Origin: an uncultured Christensenellaceae bacterium
Lineage (GTDB): Bacteria > Bacillota > Clostridia > Christensenellales > UBA3700
NCBI GenBank assembly: GCA_944380305.1
Contig: CALWHF010000011.1
Location: forward strand, 1 to 64,000
Direction: 5' to 3'
DNA: 64,000 bases
In this document: piece after piece, positions 46,451 through 53,463 of the stretch
Layout of the letters: each line of letters opens with the position of its first letter
How positions within the stretch are numbered: the first letter of the stretch is position 1
Made by a program: the position numbers and the translations under genes
Notes under the pieces: generated by a model
What the model was told of the DNA's origin: nothing
Databases searched by the model: none
What the model saw: the letters and a program-made list of their open reading frames with translations, nothing else

Positions 46451-47809
46451 ATGCAGGACGACAAGAAAGAATTTACTCTAAAGCAGGTCACCGAGGTTTT
46501 GAAAAAGGGCTGGCTTACCATACTTATTTACGTTTTGGTGGCAGCGATAGTTTTCGGATCTTGTGCCGCAATCGTCAAAACAGTGGCGACTACAAACGAG
46601 TACCGCGCAAAGATAGGTTTCGTCAGCGCGGTAGACGATGACATGATAAAGATGCTCAATTCTTCCGAAAACGTTACTTCGGCACTTACCGACCTCGGAA
46701 TGAAAGAAGAAGAGATCCCCGCTTACGTCGACGAGATAAGAGCCGCAATTTCGCTCACTTCGGTGGTTTACGAAAATCAGACGGACAGCGATACTCAGTT
46801 TGTCCCGAGCAGTTACACCGTTACAATGAGTGAAATAGACGGGCTCAGCGAGGCTAAATGCACGCAGATACTCAATCAGATAGTCGTGAATTTCATCGAG
46901 GCGTATAACATGAAGAATTCCTCGAACAACATTACGACGGAAAACGAGCAGGCATTCACAAATTATGCCTCAAGCGATTATATCGTTGTCGTATACGACA
47001 TAGACGACAAGATCGACACAATGATGTCGACCGCAAACTCTTTGGCGTCGCGTTCTACGTCTTTCGTCGCGTCGTCGGTTAATATGACTTTCGCGGATCT
47101 CATTTCGATGATGGAATCGATAAAGAGACAGCTCGAAGTATTTGATGAATATATTACCATAAAGGGAATAACGAAAGCCACCACGGGACTTTCTGCAAGC
47201 GATTACATTGCGATGAGGGTGGATATGCTCGAGAGCGAAAAGAGCAGATACGAGGAAACTGCTTCCAAATTCAAAGAAGTGGTTGATCAGGTAACTGCAA
47301 ACGGATCTTTCAGCGGAACCATTGACGGACAGTCTGTCGTGATACAGGATCAGACCTCGTATTTCAACTTCCTCAATAAGTATATCGATGCCGTAAACAG
47401 AGCGGCGTCTGCCGCGCAGTCGTACAACAACTGGCTGAACAAGCAGACAGCTTTCGATTCGGCTACGGCTTTCCCTAATGCATCGGAAGAACAGAAAGCC
47501 GCGTTTATCGCAGACGCCGATGCAAAGATCGCTTTGCTCGTTGATTCTACGACCCAGATGATAGAGCTGTATAACAAGATGGTACAGGATTATAACAAGA
47601 GCGGCATGTCGTCGTCCTCGTCTGCGAGCCTGATTACTCCCGCATACGTCATTTCCACTTCGGCTTTGTCGAACACTATGATGTTGCTGATAATAGTTCT
47701 TGCGGTAGTTCTTGCGGCTCTGATAGGATTCGTGCGTGTCAGAAACAGATACGTCGCATCTCTCGAAGTCGGCGTTGCGGTCGGACAGAGCGAAGAAAAG
47801 AACGAATAA
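46451..47809 (+). CDS. Wzz/chain-length-determinant-like membrane protein
   Basis: 452 aa from the ATG at 46451. Two membrane helices, near residues 20-44 and 412-432, bracket a long extracytoplasmic region with coiled-coil-like segments, the Wzz/YveK (polysaccharide co-polymerase) layout. The N-terminal cytoplasmic tail 'TLKQVTEVLKKGWL' is typical of the family. The C-terminal 25 residues are cytoplasmic. Such proteins normally set glycan chain length next to a tyrosine kinase and glycosyltransferases; none is in this window, and the gene is monocistronic. The sequence before the second helix is S-rich. Confidence 0.7.
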   Translation: MQDDKKEFTLKQVTEVLKKGWLTILIYVLVAAIVFGSCAAIVKTVATTNEYRAKIGFVSAVDDDMIKMLNSSENVTSALTDLGMKEEEIPAYVDEIRAAISLTSVVYENQTDSDTQFVPSSYTVTMSEIDGLSEAKCTQILNQIVVNFIEAYNMKNSSNNITTENEQAFTNYASSDYIVVVYDIDDKIDTMMSTANSLASRSTSFVASSVNMTFADLISMMESIKRQLEVFDEYITIKGITKATTGLSASDYIAMRVDMLESEKSRYEETASKFKEVVDQVTANGSFSGTIDGQSVVIQDQTSYFNFLNKYIDAVNRAASAAQSYNNWLNKQTAFDSATAFPNASEEQKAAFIADADAKIALLVDSTTQMIELYNKMVQDYNKSGMSSSSSASLITPAYVISTSALSNTMMLLIIVLAVVLAALIGFVRVRNRYVASLEVGVAVGQSEEKNE

Positions 47810-47832
47810 CGGATAACTAAACGAAAAAATCA

Positions 47833-47860
47833 CCCCCGGCTGAAGTCGGGGGATTTTTTT
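47833..47860 (+). terminator. terminator of the Wzz-like gene
   Basis: CCCCCG (47833-47838) pairs with CGGGGG (47847-47852), followed by ATTTTTTT. Confidence 0.85.
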
Positions 47861-48036
47861 GTGTGCCGATCGTATGTGTTTTGCATTGCGGCAATTTTGC
47901 TTGACGGGAAAAAGGATATAAAAAAGAAAACGATCGCAAACGCAAAGGAAAACGACCGCTCTCTCTCAACGCCTTTCCTTTCGGAAAGTAACTATAATTT
48001 ACTATAAGACGAAAATTTTGTCAATATATTTCCATC
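47861..48036. other. intergenic stretch with no gene seen
   Basis: Together with the flanking terminators the gap between genes is 308 bp. It is AT-rich. A small CTTTCC/GGAAAG hairpin lies near 47983-47998. No open frame, tRNA or clear promoter was seen. Confidence 0.5.
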
Positions 48037-48065
48037 AAAAAATGCGAAAAATATGCAATTTTTCG
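48037..48065 (-). terminator. terminator of the SDR gene
   Basis: CGAAAAAT (48045-48052) pairs with ATTTTTCG (48058-48065). On the minus strand the stem is followed by six T (48037-48042). The stem is AT-rich, so this is less certain than the others. Confidence 0.55.
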
Positions 48066-48117
48066 TCTAAAATCGCACTGCAAACGTATATGCCCGCAAA
48101 AAAAAGTTTGTATTGTC

Positions 48118-48846
48118 TCAGACGATAAAACCGCCGTCGACGCATATCGTCTGTCCCGTGACGTATTCCGCGCCGTCTATGAAGAAGAGTACGACTTTTG
48201 CGACATCTTCGGGAGTGCCCAGTCTTCCTACGGGGATGTGCTCCTCCAAGACTTTTTTGTCTTGGGCTGAGAGATGAGAATTCATATCCGTATCGATGAC
48301 GCCGGGGCACACGCAGTTTACGGTGACGTCCGAAAGCGCGAGCTCTTTCGCCATTGCTTTGGTAAAAGCGATCACGCCGCCTTTCGTCGCGCTGTATACG
48401 CTTTCGCACGACGCTCCGCTTACACCCCATATCGATGCGATATTAACGATCTTTCCCTGACGCGCCGACGCCATGGCAGGGCATACGAGCTTGGTCAGAC
48501 TTATCACGCCTTCGAGGTTGACGGCTATCATACGGGAGACATCTGCATCCGAAGTGTCGGCAAGGGGAGCGATCACAGATTCTGCGGCATTGTTTACAAG
48601 TGCGTAAATGCCGCCGAAGTTCGAAACGACGTCTTCGGTTACGCGGCGCAACGCGTCCGTATCCGCCATATCCGCCTTGTACGCGCTTACCATGCAGTTT
48701 TGTTTCGCAAGTTCGCCTACGAGTTCTGCGGCGTCTCCGTCGCTCGATTTATAAGTAAAAGCCACGGCGTATCCCGCTTTTGCAGCCAGTTTTACGACGG
48801 CACGGCCTATTCCTCTCGCGCCGCCTGTCACAAGTACCGTTTTCAT
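48118..48846 (-). CDS. SDR-family oxidoreductase (FabG-like)
   Basis: 242 aa. Classical short-chain dehydrogenase: TGGARGIG (residues 7-14) binds NADP(H), NNAAES near 86 is the NNAG motif, serine lies in NIASIWG near 138, and Y-S-A-T-K supplies the catalytic Tyr and Lys near 151-155. 'CPGVIDTDM' follows. It resembles 3-oxoacyl-ACP reductase, but no other fatty-acid genes are near and the substrate is unknown. No ribosome site precedes the ATG; the -10 box lies 6 nt upstream, so the mRNA is predicted to be leaderless. Confidence 0.93.
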   Translation of the reverse strand: MKTVLVTGGARGIGRAVVKLAAKAGYAVAFTYKSSDGDAAELVGELAKQNCMVSAYKADMADTDALRRVTEDVVSNFGGIYALVNNAAESVIAPLADTSDADVSRMIAVNLEGVISLTKLVCPAMASARQGKIVNIASIWGVSGASCESVYSATKGGVIAFTKAMAKELALSDVTVNCVCPGVIDTDMNSHLSAQDKKVLEEHIPVGRLGTPEDVAKVVLFFIDGAEYVTGQTICVDGGFIV

Positions 48847-48852
48847 AATTCG

Positions 48853-48881
48853 ATTATATTATTTTGTTTGGAGAAAATCAA
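48853..48881 (-). promoter_or_regulatory. promoter of the SDR gene, predicted leaderless
   Basis: On the minus strand TTGATT (48876-48881), 17 bp, TATAAT (48853-48858). The -10 ends 6 nt before the ATG. It overlaps the promoter of the helicase gene on the other strand. Confidence 0.65.
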
Positions 48882-48896
48882 GTTTTGTTGTATCAT
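48868..48896 (+). promoter_or_regulatory. promoter of the DEAD-box helicase gene, predicted leaderless
   Basis: TTGGAG (48868-48873), 17 bp, TATCAT (48891-48896), ending 6 nt before the ATG at 48903. It faces away from the SDR promoter, and the two share sequence within a 56-bp gap. Confidence 0.55.
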
Positions 48897-48902
48897 AAAG
48901 CT

Positions 48903-50594
48903 ATGGAAAACAATACACAATCGGGATTTGAAGTTTTCGGGTTGCCCGAAACCGTGATACGCGTTCTCGACGAAGAGGGCATTTCGACTCCCACAGAGAT
49001 ACAGCAAAAAGTGATACCGACGGCAGCTGACGGAGCTGACGTAATAGCGAAAGCTCCTACGGGAACGGGCAAAACTCTTGCTTACGTTCTGCCGCTGATA
49101 AAAAACGCAGACGTTTCGTCGAAAAATGTCGGCGCGCTGGTGCTGTGTCCCACGAGAGAACTCGCTTTGCAGATAGGCGACGTTATCAAGAGCGTTACGA
49201 AGTATACCGAAGGCATACGCACCGCGGTGTTGTACGGAGGGCAGGACATACAGAGACAGCTTTTTCTGCTGAGAAAAAAGCCTCAGATAGTCGTGGGCAC
49301 AGTAGGCAGAGTGCTCGATCATATCGAGCGCAAGACGGTAAAGCTCAAAGACCTGAAGACTCTCGTTCTCGACGAGTGCGACGTTATGCTCGATATGGGA
49401 TTTATAGGAGATATAAGAAAAATAGTTGCGAAGACAAACACGGACAGGCAAAATCTCGTTTTTTCCGCTACGATACCAAAGGCTATCGAAACGCTATGCG
49501 CCGAGATAATGAATGATCCCGTCAGCGTCGCGGCTGAGAGCGACGGAAAAGAGATACCTGACGTCGCGCAGTATTATATATTGCTGAAAGACGCGCAGAG
49601 AGTCGAGTGCCTTTGCGCGCTCGAGAAGAGATACGGACTGAAAAAGACGATAGTCTTCTGCAATACGAAATTCAGGGCGGAAAAGCTTGCCCAGGCTATG
49701 AAGAGCAAGGGGACGGAATGTTGTCTTTTGCACGGAGATCTGGATCAGAAAGAACGCAATGCGGCAATGAGATCGTTCAGGGAGGGCAGGTGTCAGATGC
49801 TTGTAAGTACCGACGTGTCGGCAAGGGGCATCGACGTGGATGCCGTGGATGCCGTGATAAATTTCGATCCGCCCGCAGACGAAGACTATTATGTGCACAG
49901 GATAGGCAGGACGGCGCGCGCGTTCAGAAAGGGAGCTGCTTATACTTTCGTCGAGGCATATCAGCTTGCTTACATCCAGGCGTACATAAGGCGTACGGGA
50001 GAAGAGATCTCACCGATCGATCCTGATTTCGATCGCTCTGCGACGTACACATTGCCAAAGGACGGTTCCAACAAGAGGGACGCCGAGGCGAGAGAAAGAG
50101 ACAGGGCGCATTCCGTCAGATATTTCGTCAATATAGGGAAAAGAGATATGCTCGACAAACCGACTCTCGTAAAACTCGTATGTTCGAAGGCAGGGGTCAG
50201 CGAGTATAAGATAATAGATGTCAAGATACGGGACACATATTCCTTCGTGCAGGTAACCGAAGACGAGGCGGAAAAAGTATGGTCTCTCAAAGGACTGACG
50301 GTCGGGACACGAAAAATAAACGTAGAGGTGGCGTCCGAAGAGGCGGAAAACAAGGAGAAAAAGGATAAGAATAAAGCTGCGCGCAAGAAAGAAAGCGACG
50401 GGGCAGACGGACGGAGAACGGACAGGGGCAACCGCTTCGCGTCGGATCGTTCAAAGAAAAGGAGCAACGACGGAAATGGCAGAGACATTGCGAAGGACGG
50501 AGCCAAACGCGTTTCCAAAAACGGAAAGGTGCTCAATTCAAAAGGTCAGATCCAGAACCCCAAGCCCAGAGGAAAGCGCACGAAGAAACTCTGA
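48903..50594 (+). CDS. DEAD-box RNA helicase with DbpA-type RNA-binding domain
   Basis: 563 aa from ATG 48903. RecA-like core motifs are Q motif near residues 10-35, motif I APTGTGKT, motif Ib 'PTRELALQ', motif II DECD in place of DEAD, motif III SAT, and motif VI HRIGRTAR. Residues from about 410 to 480 form a DbpA-like RRM (GKRDMLDKPTLVKLVC..AG), which in DbpA/YxiN targets 23S rRNA. The last 80 residues are lysine-, arginine- and glycine-rich, probably disordered and RNA-binding. A role in ribosome assembly or RNA turnover is expected. No ribosome site precedes the ATG. Confidence 0.95.
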   Translation: MENNTQSGFEVFGLPETVIRVLDEEGISTPTEIQQKVIPTAADGADVIAKAPTGTGKTLAYVLPLIKNADVSSKNVGALVLCPTRELALQIGDVIKSVTKYTEGIRTAVLYGGQDIQRQLFLLRKKPQIVVGTVGRVLDHIERKTVKLKDLKTLVLDECDVMLDMGFIGDIRKIVAKTNTDRQNLVFSATIPKAIETLCAEIMNDPVSVAAESDGKEIPDVAQYYILLKDAQRVECLCALEKRYGLKKTIVFCNTKFRAEKLAQAMKSKGTECCLLHGDLDQKERNAAMRSFREGRCQMLVSTDVSARGIDVDAVDAVINFDPPADEDYYVHRIGRTARAFRKGAAYTFVEAYQLAYIQAYIRRTGEEISPIDPDFDRSATYTLPKDGSNKRDAEARERDRAHSVRYFVNIGKRDMLDKPTLVKLVCSKAGVSEYKIIDVKIRDTYSFVQVTEDEAEKVWSLKGLTVGTRKINVEVASEEAENKEKKDKNKAARKKESDGADGRRTDRGNRFASDRSKKRSNDGNGRDIAKDGAKRVSKNGKVLNSKGQIQNPKPRGKRTKKL

Positions 50595-50745
50595 GAATGC
50601 GTAAGAAAGACTCGGGGAGCTGAATATAAGGTTTATTAAATAACGATGTCAAGCGCAACGCGCGTCGGACGACGGTAAAAGCCCTCGTCGGACGCGTTCT
50701 TGAATAAAACCGTATATTAAGTCAACAATTTATCCGAGGAAAGTC

Positions 50746-50985
50746 ATGAGAGAAATCAGATTCGGATTGCAAGGCGCGAAAAAACGGGTAAATATGCTTG
50801 CGGGCAGAGATGTCGTGCTCGTCGTAAACCGTGGCAGGAACAAGATAGAAAAACTGCGCGGCAGGATAGACGAGGTGCACGACGGTATATTCACTTTCAA
50901 AGAGGACGAAGGAAAGATAAATTCTTTTTCGTACAGCGACGTGCTGACAAAGAGCGTCAGATTCTTTCCTCCCGACGCTATGTAA
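50746..50985 (+). CDS. veg: Veg family protein
   Basis: 79 aa, the Veg length. 'GRDVVLVVNRGRNKIEKLRGRIDEVHDGIFTF' is close to the family pattern (DUF1021). In Bacillus subtilis Veg stimulates biofilm matrix production, and the gene lies next to ispE as part of yabG-veg-sspF-ispE. The same neighbourhood is partly kept here. The start follows CGAGGAAAG. No clear terminator separates it from the gene downstream. Confidence 0.93.
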   Translation: MREIRFGLQGAKKRVNMLAGRDVVLVVNRGRNKIEKLRGRIDEVHDGIFTFKEDEGKINSFSYSDVLTKSVRFFPPDAM

Positions 50986-51075
50986 AGCGTTTAGCAACGT
51001 CATTCAAAATTTTGTAATATTTTTTGCCATCGTCGATATATTTATTAGTGACAAAACTTTATCCACGGGGGCAAT

Positions 51076-52566
51076 ATGGCTGTTCAAAACAAATTCAACA
51101 AGTACGCAAACGACAAGATAGTCAGGGAAAAATGCGAGCAGATAGTGCTGGCATGTTCGATAGATACCGCGCTCAAGGGAGGCGCGGACAAGGTGTTGTG
51201 CCGCAGGGCGGAAGTATCCGCCGTACGCGCGACGGCAGGAGACGGGCAGGCGGCGATAAGCGGCAAGCTCAACGTGAAGGCGGTGTATATCGATTCGGAA
51301 GGTGCGCTCGACAGCGTGGATTACGTTTCCGATTTTTCAAAGACAGTTGCGTGTCCGTCGGCAACGGACGGCGCGACAGTGCTCGTATTTGCGAAAGTGG
51401 TCGACGTGCAGGCGGCGGTGGAAGGCGACAACGTAAAGATGCAGACTGTCGTCGAGCTTTGCCCGAGCGTCGTGGTGCACAACGAATACGATCTTATCGA
51501 AGACGCTGATGGTGCGTTCCTGAAAAGAGGAAGTTCGTCGTTTTGCAGGCTTGCGGGAATATCCGATACCGAGTGTTCGGTAGACGAGCAGTACGCTACG
51601 GGAGCCGTGGTCGAAAAGGTGCTTGCTTTCGACAGCGATGCGGCGGTATGCAAGGTCACCGAGGACGGCGACGGAGCAATAGTCGAGGGAGAGGCGAGCG
51701 TTTCTCTCGTTTACAGAAGCGACGGCAAGGCAGTGCAGAAGAATATGACTCTGCCGTTCGTTCAGAGAGTGGAAGGCAAGGAGGGCGCGACATACGAGGT
51801 GCAGGCAGAAGTCAGAGACAGCAAACTCGTAATAGGCGGCTCGGCGAGCGAGAACGTATTCGACGTCAAAGTGGACGTGAGTATCAGGGCGATCGTCACT
51901 GAGAGAGTCGAAGAACAGCTCGTTACCGACGAATACTGCCCCGATAAAGAACTGAAACTATCGCGCCTGTGTACGTCTTTCCCGCATTATGTCAAGACGC
52001 AGTGCACAAGAGAAAGGATAAGCGGCAGTGTCGAGAGCGGCTCGGACGATGCCGGTATAAGCAGGATAGTCGCCGCTTTCGCTACCGAAAACGACGTTGC
52101 TTCGACGGACTTCAGAGAGGACGGCGCAAACGTGGAAGGAGTGCTTGCTGTATGCGTGATATATCTCGACGACAACGACGAGTACGGCAGCGTATCCATC
52201 GATCTGCCGTATTCGGTAACGTTGCCGCATTGCGGAGAGGGTGCGGATGTCCGTGCCGAGTCTTTCGACGTGTCCGCAAAGGTAAAGAGAGACAGAGAGA
52301 TAGAGGTCACGGCAACCGTATGCGTGAGCGCGGACTGTTACGAGACTTGCACGATTGAAGGAATCGACGGTGTAGAAGAAGGCGAGGTGATGAAACCGTG
52401 CGAAGATGCGATCAGCATATACTACGCAAAACATGGAGATACGCTGTGGGAAGTAGCAAAAAAACTGAGCATGGCACCCGAAAAGATAGCCGAACAGAAC
52501 CCGTCCGCGGGAGAAGTGCTTGAAGAAGGCGAAAACATCGTGGTTTACAGAGAGGCTGCCATATGA
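51076..52566 (+). CDS. SPOCS (DUF3794) repeat and LysM domain protein
   Basis: 496 aa. About three SPOCS (DUF3794) beta domains span residues 10-440, with recurring segments such as 'V.AVYIDSEG' and 'VCVIYLDDNDEYGSV'. The last 50 residues form a LysM peptidoglycan-binding domain (YYAKHGDTLWEVAKKL...I..QNP). Related DUF3794-LysM proteins in Clostridia are sporulation-associated, and the SPOCS domain was named for spore-coat relatives. No signal peptide is visible, as with many coat proteins made in the mother cell. Veg lies upstream and ispE downstream. The start follows GGGGG. A standard sigma-A promoter was not evident. Confidence 0.9.
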   Translation: MAVQNKFNKYANDKIVREKCEQIVLACSIDTALKGGADKVLCRRAEVSAVRATAGDGQAAISGKLNVKAVYIDSEGALDSVDYVSDFSKTVACPSATDGATVLVFAKVVDVQAAVEGDNVKMQTVVELCPSVVVHNEYDLIEDADGAFLKRGSSSFCRLAGISDTECSVDEQYATGAVVEKVLAFDSDAAVCKVTEDGDGAIVEGEASVSLVYRSDGKAVQKNMTLPFVQRVEGKEGATYEVQAEVRDSKLVIGGSASENVFDVKVDVSIRAIVTERVEEQLVTDEYCPDKELKLSRLCTSFPHYVKTQCTRERISGSVESGSDDAGISRIVAAFATENDVASTDFREDGANVEGVLAVCVIYLDDNDEYGSVSIDLPYSVTLPHCGEGADVRAESFDVSAKVKRDREIEVTATVCVSADCYETCTIEGIDGVEEGEVMKPCEDAISIYYAKHGDTLWEVAKKLSMAPEKIAEQNPSAGEVLEEGENIVVYREAAI

Positions 52567-52572
52567 TATAAT
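52544..52572 (+). promoter_or_regulatory. promoter of ispE inside the upstream gene, predicted leaderless
   Basis: TTTACA (52544-52549), 17 bp, TATAAT (52567-52572), which ends 6 nt before the ispE ATG. The -35 lies inside the last codons of the SPOCS/LysM gene. Confidence 0.7.
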
Positions 52573-52578
52573 AAAGAC

Positions 52579-53391
52579 ATGGACAAAATAAAAGTCAAAG
52601 TACACGCAAAAGTCAATCTGACTCTCGAGATCACGGGTATCAACGACAGGGGATACCACGAGCTGGATATGCTGTGTTGTTCTGTATCGACCTTCGACGA
52701 AGTCGAAACGGTCGTTTCGGACAGGATAAAAGTCGTAATGGACGGCGCGGAGGCGGGGAAAGAAAACACCGCTTTCCGCGCCGCGTCGTTTGTCTATGAC
52801 GAGTGCGGTACCGCTCTTAGCGTTTCAATAAAAAAGGGCATACCCGTAGGCGCGGGGCTGGGCGGTTCGTCGGCTGATGCGAGCGCGGTATTTTTTTCGG
52901 CGGTGAAGTTGGGACTTATCGACAACGCCACGGCAGAAAGGCTTGCAGTAAAGGTAGGCAGCGATGTCGTCTATATGATGAGAGGAGGATATTGCAGGTT
53001 GCTGGGTGAGGGTGAAAAGGTGACTCCTCTCGGCGAACTGAATTTTCGTCTCGCGATAGTTCAGAAAGAAATCGGAGCGTCGACGAAAGATGTTTACGCG
53101 GGTTACGACAAAGACCCCCGCAAGGGACTCGGCGTGGACGCCGTATTGAGAGGAGAGAGATATTACAATGTGCTCGAAAGGTCGGCGGTTGCCGAATGCC
53201 CTTCGATCTACGAGATCAAAGACAGGTTGCTGAGACTTTACGGCAACGCGACGATGACGGGAAGCGGCAGCGCGGTATTCGCCGTGGTCGGAGACGACGC
53301 GAGCGAGGAGATACTCAAAGAAAAGTTCGCCGATTGCGCGTTTGCGTCTATTGTCGGCACCGTGGACAAAGGCATAGAGTTGATCCGATAA
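52579..53391 (+). CDS. ispE: 4-diphosphocytidyl-2-C-methyl-D-erythritol kinase
   Basis: 270 aa. GHMP kinase of the MEP isoprenoid pathway; it phosphorylates the 2-hydroxyl of CDP-ME with ATP. 'AKVNLTLEI' at the N-terminus, the ATP loop PVGAGLGGSSADAS near residue 91, and 'MTGSGSAVFAV' near residue 222 are the three GHMP motifs. No ribosome site precedes the ATG, which is only 12 bases beyond the previous stop. Its own promoter makes expression independent of the sporulation-type neighbour, fitting a housekeeping gene. Confidence 0.96.
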   Translation: MDKIKVKVHAKVNLTLEITGINDRGYHELDMLCCSVSTFDEVETVVSDRIKVVMDGAEAGKENTAFRAASFVYDECGTALSVSIKKGIPVGAGLGGSSADASAVFFSAVKLGLIDNATAERLAVKVGSDVVYMMRGGYCRLLGEGEKVTPLGELNFRLAIVQKEIGASTKDVYAGYDKDPRKGLGVDAVLRGERYYNVLERSAVAECPSIYEIKDRLLRLYGNATMTGSGSAVFAVVGDDASEEILKEKFADCAFASIVGTVDKGIELIR

Positions 53392-53411
53392 AAGCGGTAA
53401 AGCAGAAGTAT

Positions 53412-53444
53412 ATCCCTGTCCGTAAACACGGGCAGGGATTTTTT
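53412..53444 (+). terminator. terminator of ispE
   Basis: A 12-bp stem (53412-53423 with 53428-53439, one G-T pair), AAAC loop, then TTTTTT. Confidence 0.9.
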
Positions 53445-53463
53445 GTCGCAGAGAACGCTCCCG

